Origin: Phyto melanocephala
Lineage: Eukaryota > Arthropoda > Insecta > Diptera > Rhinophoridae
Assembly (NCBI GenBank): GCA_941918925.1
Contig: OW799234.1
Location: 136,757,305-136,821,304 of the forward strand
Reading direction: 5' to 3'
DNA: 64,000 nucleotides
Shown one piece after another: positions 10,648 to 22,196 of this stretch (within the stretch, counting starts at the first letter, position 1; every line of letters starts with the position of its first letter). Made by a program: the position numbers and the translations under genes. The notes below the pieces were generated by a model. The model ran no database searches, was not told the origin of the DNA, and saw only the letters and a list, made by a program, of their open reading frames with translations.

Positions 10648-13600
10648 TAGTTATTAAAGTATCCGGTTGTTCATCAGTTTCATCTTTATTCGATTCATTT
10701 CGTACTTTTTTACGCAGTTTTTTTAGGTAGGCTTCTTTGTATTCTTCGCTTGGTTGGCCACCCAAACCATAACTGACTTCAAGAACGGTCAAAGGTACGA
10801 CGGTAGAAGATACTGCCACCAAATCTGAAATATTTTTTTTTTTAATTAATAACAATTTCCAACTATAATATACATATCGATGGTCACAAGTAGAAAGGCC
10901 ATAACTCGTATTTTTTACGAAATTTAGTTTTTCACTTTATTGTATTAAAAATAACAGTTTTACAAGCAATTTAACAAAATAATATAAATAATAATATAAC
11001 GTTTTTACCCTCTCCTGCGAAGTTACGATTTAGGGCCTTTCTACTTGTAACCAACGATATGTATTTAAAATGTATACAATTTAGAATGATTTTCTTCTCG
11101 AAGCGATTTATTTGAAAGGATTTATTACTAATTTTTTTACTGTGTTTTTTTATTTAAAACAATATTCTTAAAAACCATTAAAATATTAAAATATTCAAAT
11201 TTAAATATACTTGCTGCTTTCTATTTTAACTGGGTGTCAATTCTTGTTCACTGCAATTGTAAAGTGAATAGTAAACTTACTATTTTATAGAAAAAATGCA
11301 ACTAATCATAAAAACCCAACAACATGTTATACTAATATTTACTTAAGAAGTCCACTAGCAAACTCCGCTTAATTAAAAAAAAAAATAAAAATAAATAGAA
11401 ATTCTGTGCAAGTCACTTTCAAATAACTATAAATTAAATATAAACTTTAGCATATTGATTAAAAAGTAAAAAGTAATTTTTCTCATTGAAGGGCAAAAGT
11501 AGTAAAAACAAGTAACAGTGCTATATTCAGCCGTGCCGAATCTTATATACCCTTCACAACGTGTAGTCATGCAATAACAATTGTTTGTATCACCATTCAT
11601 CTCATATCAAATACGTACATATGTATATACTGGTTAGAATAAATGTGGCATCGATTCCGAGCTGACCAAAAAAAATTTTATTTTATTTAATATATTATTT
11701 ATATTTTGTTATTATTATTTTTTTTTTTTAATTTTTAAAAAAAATTTTTTTGAAAAAATTTTTAAAAAATTTTTTAAAATTTTTTTTAAATTATTTAAAA
11801 AATTTTTTTTTGTAATTTTTTTTATTATTATTTTTTTTATTTTTAATATTTTTTCTTTTTGTAATTTTTTCTTTTTTTGTATGGTTTTTACATATATTTA
11901 TGTATGTATGTTGTTGTTGTAATTGTGTAAAAAAACGAGGTGGTCGTGGTTTTTTGCTCATATCTCAGAAAGTTATTGGGCGATTGTGCTGAATTTCAAT
12001 AGCGATTCATTCCTGAATATTTCCAAGAGATTGATACCATATAGAGATCTGAGGAGCATATAGTTGCTTTTAAAAGTTGATTTCAACCAACACACGGACA
12101 GACGGGCAGACGGACAGACGGACAGACGGTCAGGGCTTAATCGACTCCTCTATTCATAAGCTTTCAGAAAATATATACTTTATGGGGTCGGAAATGAAAA
12201 TTGTAGAAATTACAAACGGAATGACAAAGCTATATATACCCTTGTGCACCACAGGTGAAGGGTATAAAAATTACAGCAATATTTTTGAAAAGAGGTATAT
12301 CTTAGAAACACATTGAATTTTGATTTGTTCAATGTAGGAGTTTCTGTAAAATTTGCAAAAGTTAATAGGGAGCCTACTGATGAAACATTTTGGAGAGGAT
12401 TGCGCTTTGGGTTGCAGTTATGAAATTAACAAAAAAAAAGTACATGAGGAAAAAAATTGGTACAATTAAGAAACAAAAGAAAACAATACTTCTCAATATA
12501 AAATATGTAAGAGCACTATATTCGGCTGTGTCGAATTTTTGATACTCACCACCAATTTTATGTACTTTTATAGCAGAAAATTTATTATTTCGTTATTAAC
12601 AGTAATCCCTTTATACTAAAATATGTATTGCTTTTTGTGTGTAACTTTGATTTGCGATTCATTTATTATCTTCAATTTGTTCTTGCAATGAAACCTTAAG
12701 TATTTCTACATTAAAACTGATACTTCTGACTCTTTTACTACAATATTGTATTTTTACGAAAACTGAAGAGTATAATTTGGTACCCAGAGGCTTACTAGTT
12801 TTAAAGATATATAAATAATGTTTTAATTCATCTTAGATTAGCAATTACAGATTTGTTTTCTTTTTTTTTTAGTTTTTGTCTATATAGGAATTATATGAAT
12901 TTAAAATAAAGCGTTATATGGGAGGTGGGCGTTAAAATGGGCATGTCAAAATAGTTTCTGCCAATAAATTTAACTTAAATATTTCAATATAGAGTCCTTT
13001 ATAATTCCAAAATCTTTGTTCATAGATAAATTATATGAATTTAGGATAAAGCGTTATATGGGAGGTGGCCGTTAAAGTAGGCGTTGTACATCTGATTTTG
13101 TAGGTTTTATGATGTTTTAAATTTTAAATATGCCGCAAAAGACACTATGTTATCATGAATTTATCAGTTAAGTCCTCGCCCATATCCTAAAACATTTGTT
13201 GCAAAAATTTTTTAAAAATTTGCATTCCTACACACTACCATACAGTGAGACTCACTCGGCCTACGAAACTACATATCTTTATATAGCAAAATTATAGCAA
13301 GTGAGAAGAATCAAAGAGAATTGCATGTGAATAAAACAGTGTATCCTTTCTCATTCCTGTTAGCAAACTTAAAAATTTTGCAAACACAAATTTTCATAAT
13401 GCAGACTAAGTCGACTAAGTAAATAACGGTAACAATTTATGTAAAACAAAAAAGGACGAGATAATAAGTATTTTTTATGAAACTTATTATAATAAGATAT
13501 ATTTTACATTTTAGGATTAAAATTTTTTGCAAAATACAATAATAATTAAATTATATTAAAAAAAATTATTTATCGTGCAATTTTAACTTGGCAACCCTTT

Positions 13601-14278
13601 ACGTTATCCAAATATGTATTCTAACGGAAAATCATGCACATGACGTAATCTTTATAACTATCGTTATTGGCCACATCCACAAATTTGGCACAGTACAATG
13701 TGTGGGAGTGCAAAATCTTTATATATTTATAGTCTTGGTTAAAGATTACTATATTAAAACTTTTTTTATGATTTATGTTTTTGTTGAACAATTAAGTACA
13801 TATAGGTACATACACACATACATAAACATACATACATACCTACATATGTATGTACATATGTATATTTTTTAATCTTAAAACAGATTTTAGGATTTTTCAT
13901 GTAGGTATTTAAAAAACTTATCTTTTTTTACCAATATTTATAAACAAAAAAGTTATGAAAATTTATTTATATAGTATCACAACAATTAACATCTGATTAA
14001 TTAAATGAAGAAACTACTAATATCACACTTCTTCAAAGAATAAACTTTTGTACCTTGTTCATTTTACACATTCATACAAGATTTACATACATACATATAT
14101 AATGATAAAATAGCTAATCAACTATTAATGAAAAAACGTATTTACCTCTTTCGTATTTTGCATCTGGATTTCGTTTATATGACGTGGGAGTTGACAGAAC
14201 ATAATTGGATATTAAAACGAAAATAATAATGATGACATAAAAACTGTTGTTAATTCTATTATTTTTATATGAGTGCAT
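10648..14278 (-). CDS. Candidate small secreted protein, partial (two exons)
   Basis: Exon 1 coding part is 14278-14146 and exon 2 is 10824-10648. The donor (AGAG|GTAAATAC) and acceptor (TATTTCAG|AT) are both phase 1, so joining keeps the frame and makes GAT (Asp). Exon 1 encodes a basic N-terminus, a hydrophobic core (SFYVIIIIFVLISNYVLS) and a likely signal-peptidase site before TPTS, followed by a dibasic KR. Exon 2 encodes VVPLTVLEVSYGLGGQPSEE, a Lys/Arg-rich stretch (YLKKLRKKVRNESN) and an acidic stretch (DETDEQPDT), then a strong donor GTAAGTATC in phase 1. At least one further exon is needed; I could not find it below 10648. I recognise no family. Codon composition and splice-site phase argue for a real gene; the 3.3-kb intron contains several repeats. 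A peptide precursor or small secreted factor is inference. Confidence 0.5.
10876..11058. mobile_element. ATCGATGGTCACAAGTAG MITE, copy 1
   Basis: Ends ATCGATGGTCACAAGTAGAA and the inverse TTCTACTTGTAACCAACGAT bracket about 183 bp with no coding frame. Four other copies occur in the window. Confidence 0.75.
11059..11507. other. AT-rich intronic or intergenic DNA
   Basis: Lies inside the proposed intron of the secreted-protein candidate. No further structure recognised. Confidence 0.35.
11508..12266 (-). mobile_element. mini-me/DINE-1-like element, subfamily 1, full copy
   Basis: Full-length copy on the minus strand: TATACCCTTCACCTGTGGTG start (12266), the CCGACCCCATAAAGTATATA block, (GTCY)n tract (12090-12135), AT-rich centre, TGTGAAGGGTATATAAGATT, hairpin TTCGGCACGGCTGAA and CTGTTACTTGTT end (11508). 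No protein encoded; open frames across the GTCY tract are repeat artefacts. Confidence 0.8.
12500..13130 (-). mobile_element. DINE-like element, subfamily 3 (3' part)
   Basis: Opens on the plus strand with ATATGTAAGAGCACTATATT, CGGCTGTGTCGAA hairpin and ACTCACCACCA, then carries repeated TTATATGGGAGGTGGGCGTTA blocks (about 12915 and 13055). It shares the hairpin end with subfamilies 1 and 2 but has a different subterminal repeat (TATACCCACCACC). The 5' half is missing. Confidence 0.65.
13131..14145. other. AT-rich intronic or intergenic DNA
   Basis: No coding signal. A CATA/TATG microsatellite lies at about 13800-13865 and creates an artefactual open frame. Confidence 0.35.
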
Positions 14279-14704
14279 TTTTAAAATTTGTTGTTTTTTC
14301 TTTAAAATTTGAGTTCCTAATTTCATGTGTTTTAATTTACTTTTAAAATGTACATACATACGCAAACATGTGTATTTACATACATGTGCATTCAAGTTAC
14401 TTTTATTGCAACCAACAAAAAACTATTGCAAAATACATATATACACTACTTTTGATAGAAATGTAAATGTATAACTTATTTATTTTATTTTTTTTACTTT
14501 AAGCAGTGAAAGCACCTGCTTTATCGACAAAATATATACAACCGTTATAAAGTTATAAAAAAAACGTCTAACTTGCTCTAAAGCTTTTAAATAACTGAAT
14601 ATTCAGTTCGTAACAAATTTTTATTTAAAACTCTCAGTTAAGTTTGATCGTAGAGACGTTATAATAGTAAATACAAAATGTTTGTGAAACAAATCGAAAT
14701 TAAT

Positions 14705-14879
14705 ATCGATGGTCACAAGAACAAACGGCCTTACGAAATTGAGTTTCAAAAATTTTAATTTTATAAGCAATTTTTTAAAAGATGTTACATTATGTTTATA
14801 AAGTTTCGATAACGTTTTTACCTTCTCTTGTATAGTTACAAATATTTGAGTTAGAGTCTTTCTACTTGTGAACAACGAT
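14705..14879. mobile_element. ATCGATGGTCACAAGTAG MITE, copy 2
   Basis: Diverged copy: ATCGATGGTCACAAGAACAA at the left and TTTCTACTTGTGAACAACGA at the right, 175 bp, AT-rich core. Confidence 0.7.
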
Positions 14880-14888
14880 ATGTAAATA

Positions 14889-15359
14889 AACAAGAAAGAG
14901 AGAGTGCTATATTCGGCAGTGCCGTATTTTATATACACTACACACAACGTGTAGTCATGCAATAACAATTGTTTGTATCACCATTCATCTAATACGAAAT
15001 ACGTAAATACATATAAAAACATACATATATAAAAACATCGCATTGTATGATATAAATTGAGTTTATGTATGTATATATGTATGTCGTCGTGGTTTTTTTC
15101 TTAATATCTCAGTTTTTTATGTACATACCGATTTTTTTGATTTTCACTATCGATCTACTCCTGAATATTTCTCATATTTTGATACCTCACGCGGGTCCAG
15201 GCGATGGCGGGGGGCTCCAAAAAGTTGATTTCAGCATACACACGGACAGACGAACAGCCTGACAGAGCTTAACCGACTTCCTTATTCAGAAAATATATAC
15301 TTTATGGGGTCGGAAATGAAAATTGTAGAAATTTTACTCGAAATGACAAACCTATATAT
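14889..15359 (-). mobile_element. mini-me/DINE-1-like element, truncated
   Basis: Carries the hairpin end (TTCGGCAGTGCCG), the AT centre, a shortened GTCY tract (15240-15260) and the CCGACCCCATAAAGTATATA block, but lacks the extreme 5' TATACCCTTCAC end, where MITE sequence begins instead. Confidence 0.7.
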
Positions 15360-15530
15360 TGTCGGTCTCGTGTAGAAAGGCCCTAACTCGTACTTTTTAC
15401 GAAATTGAGTTTTTCAGTGATTTTAATACATTTCACACAAATACATCTCGATACAAAAATTTAATGCAATAGTATCAAAAATAACAATTTTACAAGCGAT
15501 TTTATTTTCACTTTTGTGTGAAGGGCATAC
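15360..15530. mobile_element. ATCGATGGTCACAAGTAG MITE, half copy 3
   Basis: Starts with TCGTGTAGAAAGGCCCTAAC and shares the ACAATTTTACAAGCGATTTT core with the other copies; the right end is missing, joined to ACTTTTGTGTGAAGGGCATA. Confidence 0.6.
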
Positions 15531-15552
15531 AAATAACGAGGAATGGAATTGC

Positions 15553-15722
15553 CTATAAATTACTTAAGGCATATTTATTCATCAGGTTATCGCAGCTCGG
15601 AGGGATTTTTTTTGTTTATGTTTTTTATGTACATATGTAGTTTGACATTTGAAATAAATGAGAGACGAGAGAGAATTGTTTTTTATCTATGAACTTTGAC
15701 AGCTGAAGTGAAATAAGTGAAG
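15553..15722. mobile_element. CAGCTG-containing MITE-like repeat
   Basis: The stretch from AAGGCATATTTATTCATCAG to TTTGACAGCTGAAGTGAA matches, in reverse orientation, 32520-32715 (ATTCGTCAGCTGG ... AATATATATTGCCTT) and more loosely 26310-26400. No coding capacity. Confidence 0.5.
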
Positions 15723-16227
15723 AATATGTTTAAACTAATTTTTTTAACGTTTTTATACCCCTTCACACAGTGAACAAGTAAGAGTGCTATATTCGGTCGT
15801 GTCGAATCTGATAACACCCTTTACCATCATGTACATGGGTATAATCCCACATCGCTGCTTAACCTATATTTCATGTTATACGCATTTTTTCCTTATTATT
15901 TCCGACGCCATCCTTCATTTAACCCATATTTATGGGGTTAAACAAATTTGTTCCGCTGTTTTGTTTTAGACGCCAATTTGGATTTTACATTTTTTAATAA
16001 TTTACTGTATTTCAATGGTCAAGCCCTTTCATTTGATACCAATATTGTGGGGGTTCAAGAAGTTACATTTTAAAATACCAGATTTGACCCACATATAAAT
16101 TTATTTTCCGCCATTTTGTAATGGCGGCCAACATGAATTTTAATTTTTTTAAATAGTGCTTTTATTGTTCAAGGCAAGTCCTTTAAGATGACACCAATAT
16201 TGACTCTCTCAGTTGTCTAGAAGCTGA

Positions 16228-16424
16228 AACAAGTAACAGTGCTATATTCGGCCGTGCCGAATCTTATATACCCTTCACAACGTGTAGTCATGCAATAACA
16301 ATTGTTTGTATCACCATTCATCCCATATAAAATATGTGCATACGTACACGTTAGAATAAATGTGGCATCGAATCCCAGCTGAGCCAAAAAAATTTTATTT
16401 AATATATTATTTATATTTTATTAT
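16228..16424 (-). mobile_element. Subfamily 1 3' fragment
   Basis: Hairpin-end portion (AACAAGTAACAGTGCTATAT ... GCTGAGCCAAAAAAATTTTA) on the minus strand, cut in the AT-rich centre, where an oppositely oriented 5' fragment begins. Confidence 0.7.
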
Positions 16425-16870
16425 TATACCCTTCACACAGTGAAAAAGGGTATATATAGGTTTGTCATTCCGTGTGAAATTTCTACAATTTTGATTTCCG
16501 ACCCCATAAAGTATATATTTTCTGAAAGCTTATGAATAGGGGAGTCGATTAAGCCCTGTCAGTCTGTCCGTCTGACCGTCTGACCGTCTGTCCGTCTGAC
16601 CGTCTGTCCGTCTGACCGTCTGTCCGTGTGTATGTTGAAATCAACTTTTTGAAGCCCCCCGACATCGCTTGGACTCGGGTGAGGTATTAAAATATCAGAA
16701 ATATTCGGGAGTAGATCGGTATTGAAAATCAGAAACATCGGTACATAAACAACTGAGATATGAGCAAAAACCCACGACCACCTCGATTTTTTTTTCACAA
16801 AAACAACATTACAACAACAACATACAAACGTGTATACTGCTTAGAGAAAACGTGGCTGAGCCAAAAAAAA
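16425..16870 (+). mobile_element. Subfamily 1 5' fragment
   Basis: TATACCCTTCACACAGTGAA start, CCGACCCCATAAAGTATATA, a GTCY tract of about 70 bp (16557-16628), then CCACGACCACCTCG and the AT centre. The ACACAGTG variant of the 5' end distinguishes it from the CCTGTGGTG variant at 18067. Confidence 0.75.
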
Positions 16871-17093
16871 ATTTTTTTTATTTTTTTTTTAATTTTTTTT
16901 TTTTAATTTTTTTTTTATTTTTTTTTATTTTTTAATTAATATATTATTTATATTTTTATTATTATTTTTTTTAAATATTTTTTTTTTTTATTTTTTTTTG
17001 TTTCATATTTATTATATATATTTTAATTATTTTTTAAAATTTTTTTTTTAATTTTTTTTTTAAATTTTTTTTTTAATTTTTTTTTTAATTTTT
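16871..17093. repeat. Poly(T)-rich AT tract
   Basis: T-rich run with scattered A, equal to the variable centre of the surrounding elements; no other content. Confidence 0.6.
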
Positions 17094-17850
17094 TATACCC
17101 TTCACACAGTGAAAAAGGGTATATATAGGTTTGTCATTCCGTGTGAAATTTCTACAATTTTCATTTCCGACCCCATAAAGTATATATTTTCTGAAAGCTT
17201 ATGAATAGAGGAGTCGATTAAGCCCTGACCGTCTGTCCGTCTGACCGTCTGTCCGTGTGTATGTTGAAATCAACTTTTTGAAGCCCCCCGACATAGGTTG
17301 GACCCGGGTAAGGTATTAAAATATCAGAAATATTCGGGAGTAGATCGGTATTGAAAATCAGAAACATCGGTACATAAACAACTGAGATATGAGCAAAAAC
17401 CCACGACCACCTCGATTTTCTTTTCATAAAAACAACATTACAACAACAACATACATACATACAAACGTGTATACTGGTTAGAGAAAACGTGGCATCGAAT
17501 CCCAGCTGAGGCAAAAAAATTTTTTTTTAAATTTTTTTAAAATTTTTTTTTTTAATTTTTTTTTTTATTTTTTTTTTTATTTTTTATTTAATATATTATA
17601 TATATTTTTATTATTATTTTTTTTATTTTTTTTTTTTTAATTTTTTTTTTTATTTTTTTTTGTTTTATATATATTATATATGTATATAATAATTTTTTTT
17701 TTAAATTTTTTTTTTTTAAATTTTTTTTTTATTTTTTATTTTTTTTTTGTTTTTTTTAACATACATACGTGAATTTACTGTTATTGCATGACTACACGTT
17801 GTGAAGGGTATATAAGAATCGGCACGGCCGATTCTAGCGCTTTTACTTGT
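17094..17850 (+). mobile_element. mini-me/DINE-1-like element, ACACAGTG variant
   Basis: Second start TATACCCTTCACACAGTGAA with a short GTCY tract (17225-17257), a poly(T) centre (17515-17757), then TGTGAAGGGTATATAAGAAT, hairpin TCGGCACGGCCGA and CTTTTACTTGT. Essentially complete, though the segment before the hairpin is shortened. Confidence 0.75.
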
Positions 17851-18066
17851 TTTTTTTAATTTTTTTTTAAATTTTTTTTTTATTTTTTTTAACATACATA
17901 CGTAAATTTATAATTTTACAATGTGGATGTTTTTATATATGTATGGTTTTTATATGTTTGTACGTATATCATATGGAATGGTGATACAAACTACTGTTAT
18001 TGCATGACTACACGGTGTGAAGGGTATATAAGATTCGGCACGGCCGAATATAGCTCTCTTACTTGT
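17851..18066 (+). mobile_element. Subfamily 1 3' fragment
   Basis: AT centre followed by ATACAAACTACTGTTATTGC, GGTGTGAAGGGTATATAAGA, the hairpin and CTCTTACTTGT. The next element starts at the very next base. Confidence 0.75.
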
Positions 18067-18856
18067 TATACCCTTCACCTGTGGTGCACAAGGGTGTATA
18101 TAGCTTTGTCATTCCGTTTGTAATTTCTACAATTTTCATTTCCGACCCCATAAAGTATATATTTTCTGAAAGCTTATGAATAGAGGAGTCGATTAAGCCC
18201 TGACCGTCTGTCCGTCTGTCCGTCTGTCCGTCTATCCGTCTGTCCGTCTGTCCGTCTGCCCGTCTGTCCGTGTGTTGGTTGAAATCAACTTTTAGAAGCA
18301 ACTATATGTTCCTCAGATCTGTATATGGTATCAATCTCTTGGAAATATCCAGGAATGAATCGCTATTGAAATTCAGCACAATCGCCCCATAACTTTCTGA
18401 GATATGAGCAAAAAACCACGACCACCTCTTTTTTTTTCACAATTACAACAACAACATACGTACATACATACGTGTAAAAAACATACCAAACAAAAAAAAT
18501 TACAAAAAAAAAAAAATATTAAAAATTAGAAAAAAATAATAAAAAAAAATTACAAAAAAAAAATTTTAAAAAAATTGAAAAAAAAATTTTAAAAAATTTT
18601 TTAAAAATTTTTCTAAAAAATTTTTTTAAAAAAATTTAAAAAAAATATAAAAAAAATAAGAAAATATAAATAATATATTAAATAAAATAAAATTTTTTTG
18701 GCTCAGCTGGGATTCGATGCCACATTTATTCTAACGTGTACGTATGCACGTATTTTATATGGGATGAATGGTGATACAAACAATTGTTATTGCATGACTA
18801 CACGTTGTGAAGGGTATATAAGATTCGGCACGGCCGAATATAGCACTGTTACTTGT
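18067..18856 (+). mobile_element. mini-me/DINE-1-like element, full copy
   Basis: TATACCCTTCACCTGTGGTG start, GTCY tract 18203-18272, CCACGACCACCTC, A-rich centre, CCACATTTATTCTAAC, TGTGAAGGGTATATAAGATT, hairpin TTCGGCACGGCCGAA and TGTTACTTGT end. It forms one arm of a palindrome with 18857-19392. Confidence 0.8.
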
Positions 18857-19392
18857 TTTTTTTTATATTTTTTTTTAATTTTTTTAAAAAATTTTTTTAG
18901 AAAAATTTTTAAAAAATTTTTTTTAAATTTTTTTAAAATTTTTTTTTGTAGTTTTTTTTATTATTTTTTTCTTATTTTTAATATTTTTTTTTTTTGTAAT
19001 TTTTTTTGTTTGGTATGTCTTTTACATGTATGTATGTATGTATGTTGTTGTTGTAATTGTGAAAAAAAACGAGGTGGTCGTGGTTTTTTGCTCATATCTC
19101 AGAAAGTTATGGGGCGATTGTGCTGAATTTCAATAGCGATTCATTCCTGGATATTTCCAAGAGATTGATACCATATACAGATCTGAGGAACATATAGTTG
19201 CTTCTAAAAGTTGATTTCAACCAACACACGGACAGACGGGCAGACGGACAGACGGTCAGGGCTTAATCGACTCCTCTATTCATAAGCTTTCAGAAAATAT
19301 ATACTTTATGGGGTCGGAAATGAAAATTGTAGAAATTACAAACGGAATGACAAAGCTATATATACCCTTGTGCACCACAGGTGAAGGGTATA
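18857..19392 (-). mobile_element. Inverted 5' half of a mini-me/DINE-1-like element
   Basis: Mirror image of 18067-18700: T-rich centre, TTGTTGTTGTAATTGTGAAA, GAGGTGGTCGTGG, GTCY complement (19227-19258) and TGCACCACAGGTGAAGGGTA end. With the preceding copy it makes an inverted repeat with arms of more than 500 bp. Confidence 0.8.
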
Positions 19393-20087
19393 AAAATTTA
19401 TTTTCGTTTGTAAATTTTTGGAATATATATCAAAACAATTTTGCCCATAACTTTACCGATTAGAGCCCGATTTATCCAAAATTGTTCACGAAAATCTCTA
19501 GAGACATATAATATTTATAAATAGTAGCAAAGGTACTTATAAATTATATGTCTGAAAAATTTTAATTTTAGTGGTAAAAATATGGGAAAAAACAGTCGTG
19601 TTTATTTGCTCATATCTTAGAAAGTTATACGGCGATTATGCTAAATTTCAATAGGGATTCATTCCCGGATATTTCCAAAAGATTTTTAGCATACACAGAT
19701 CTGAGGAACATATGGTTGCTTCTAAAAGTTGACTTCAACCAACACACGGGCAGACGGACATGGCTTTATCGACTCCACTATTCATAAGCTTTCAGAAAAC
19801 ATATACTTTATGGGGTCGGAAATGAAAATTGTAAAAATTACAAAGGGAATGACAAAGCTATATACCCTTGTGCGACAAAACGAAAGTGGTATAATAAATT
19901 TATTATTTATAACTAGAATTAGCATATGTTTTTGTTTTTATTTGTTTTTTAGGGACTTAGCACATTTGTATACCATAACAAAACTCCAGGTTAGAATTAC
20001 GACATTTTTTTTTGTAGTTATGTACTTCCTTCTGCATGAAAATCTTTATTTCATTAAAATTTGACTTAGGCAGTGTGCTTACTAAGC

Positions 20088-20210
20088 CAGGGTACACTTA
20101 TGCAGGTAGCGGAATTAGCCCATCTGATTATTCTTTTGTGTGCCAATGTTTGTCATACTCCATATATTAAAAAGGGATTTCAGTCCCAACAATTGTCAAA
20201 CCATATATAA
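20088..20210 (+). repeat. CAGGGTACACTTAT dispersed repeat end
   Basis: CAGGGTACACTTATGCAGGT followed by TCTTTTGTGTGCCAATGTTT and ACTCCATATATTA matches, inverted, 32830-32950. Probably the end of a non-autonomous element; the other end was not identified. Confidence 0.5.
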
Positions 20211-20360
20211 AGGGATAATCTCTCATGACGCTATCACCTTATGTGATTACATCATGCTTATCCATCATCAAATGATAATAGTAGTGATCATGTACTTATT
20301 TACAGACTTTGAGTCTAAAGGTGTTCAAAAAATTCGGTTCTTCAGTGAAGTACACTTAAA

Positions 20361-20394
<34 letters not shown>

Positions 20395-20682
20395 CCAATT
20401 CCGTAATATAAAGCCACAAAGGCCAATTATAATATATTACATAGTAAGAAAACGCCTAAGCATAGCCTTATAATAAAAATATAATATACTATACATTATA
20501 TACATTATTTTACAACTTCAATAACAAACAGTCTCATTTATTTGCTCCCCAAGCATAAAAACATTAGGTCATATATTAAGGTAATAATATAAAAAGTAAT
20601 ACAAAAAAAAAAAAAAAAATAGTCCAGTTAGGGAGGCTCATCACCACAGTTCAAAAAAAAGAAAAGAAAAAAAAAAGAAAAA

Positions 20683-22196
20683 TTAGACAGCAGCAAAATG
20701 TCTCATAAGTTTTAATTTGAAAACATTATTAGAATGAGTAAAAATACGTAATTCCAATGGCAAGCAATTCCAGTTCTTAATAATTCTAACAAGAAAGGAC
20801 CTAGCGTATATAGATCTAAGAATTCTAGGGAAAATTAGGTGCGGATTCCTACGACGAGGAGAAAAAGAAAACGCATTACGTAGTGATAAAGGTTTACCAT
20901 ATTTTATAATCTTATAAAACAAGTACAAATTACGAAAGCATACAAATTTATTAAAAGAACATCCTAAAAACTCTCTAACGAAACCAGAAATATGCTCCCG
21001 TCGACGAACATTATAGACAAATCTAACAATAGCATTAATCAAGCATTTAAGTCTAGCAAGAAGAAAACCAACAGTGCCAGAGATAACTTCAAAACCATAA
21101 AAAATTTGAGACATTAAAACTGCATAAGCTAATCTTTTCCTCGCATAAAGAGGCAAGAGAATATTAGAGCAGTAGATTTTCCGCAGCAAACCCCAAACTC
21201 TACCAGATAATAAATCAATATGATTACTAAAAGAAAGTTTCCTATCTATAACAACTCCTAAACATTTGTGGTGATCAACAAACTGAACCACATCATCACC
21301 AAGAAAAATATCTAGAGTAGTAAAAAAACGAGAAGTAGGACCAAACATCAAAGCCTTTGTCTTTGATGTATTAATGGCCAAAAAATTGTCAATAGTCCAC
21401 AGCTTAATGCATTCTAAGCATGAGTTTATGTTGCTCTCAAATATTTCATTAAATCTTCTATTTCCTCTAAATAGGAGAAACACATCATCAGCGAAAAGGA
21501 AAGGGGTACATTGAAAGGAATTTACAACGTTAGAGAGATCATTAATATATAAAATAAACAAAAGCGGACCTAAAACAGAACCCTGGGGAACCCCAGAGTG
21601 GAGATTAAGTCTTTCAGAAATCTCAGTATTGCTGACCACAAATTGAGATCTGCCAGATAAATAGGACATAATAAGTCGACAAGCAGTTCTAGAAAATTTA
21701 AATTCACTTGAAAGTTTAGAAATCATTTTACAAAAGTTAATAGAATTAAATGCCTTAGACAAATCCATAGATATTAAAACACTCAACTTGCCATCATTGA
21801 TATTTTTTCTTATTAAGTCAGTTAGACTCAAAAGAAGGCAGGTAGTATTCAAGCCGTTACGAAAGGCACATTGAGACTCAGAGATCATATCAGATACAGA
21901 GGTAACAATTTGATCCTTTAAAATATGCTCAACAACTTTGGAAATTGCAGGAAGTATAGAAATAGGCCTTAGATCATCAGGACTATGAACTACCTTAGAC
22001 TTAGGAATAGGAACAATACGAGAAATCTTCCAAGCTGACGGAAATTTGGATGTAGTTAAAATAGAGTTAATTAAATGTAGAATAATATCAGAAATAAAAG
22101 GTAGAACAATTTTTAAAAATTTAATAGAAACTCCATCTACACCAACTGACTTAGATTTAACTTTATTCAAGGCATCAAATAATTCTACTTCACTTA
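20683..22196 (-). pseudogene. Reverse transcriptase ORF, main part
   Basis: A long open frame of about 500 codons with RT blocks in order: DALNKVKSKSVGVDGVSIKF (finger), PIPKSKVVHSPDDLRPISIL, ISMDLSKAFNSINF (motif A), LHSGVPQGSVLGPLLFILYI (motif B), TPFLFADDVFLLF (catalytic FADD, motif C), NTSKTKALMFG (motif D), then a C-terminal connection domain ending LPLELRIFTHSNNVFKLKLM. These are the blocks of a CR1/Jockey-like non-LTR polymerase; the clade is not resolved. This part is intact and open to the natural stop, so insertion was probably recent. The upstream part is at 23744-24005 across the inserted element. Confidence 0.88.

Larger units (their letters stand above)
15773..19893 (-). mobile_element. 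Subfamily 2 DINE-like element split by nested copies
   Basis: The outer element occupies 15773-16227 and resumes at about 19393-19893. The join is recognised by the uninterrupted parallel at 1493-2066 (GTCTAGAAGCTGAAA then CTTTACCGATTAGAGC then TAGTAACAAAGGTACG). It ends on the right with its own GTCY block and CCGACCCCATAAAGTATATG. Between the halves are 3.2 kb of subfamily 1 pieces listed separately. Confidence 0.7.

Noticed and set aside
14621..14968. 115-codon minus-strand open frame
   Set aside because: It crosses a MITE and a DINE-like hairpin end, with no coding character.
16559..18301. Open frames rich in DRRTDGQ repeats
   Set aside because: They translate GTCY tracts of mini-me/DINE-like elements and recur with shifted frames in each copy.
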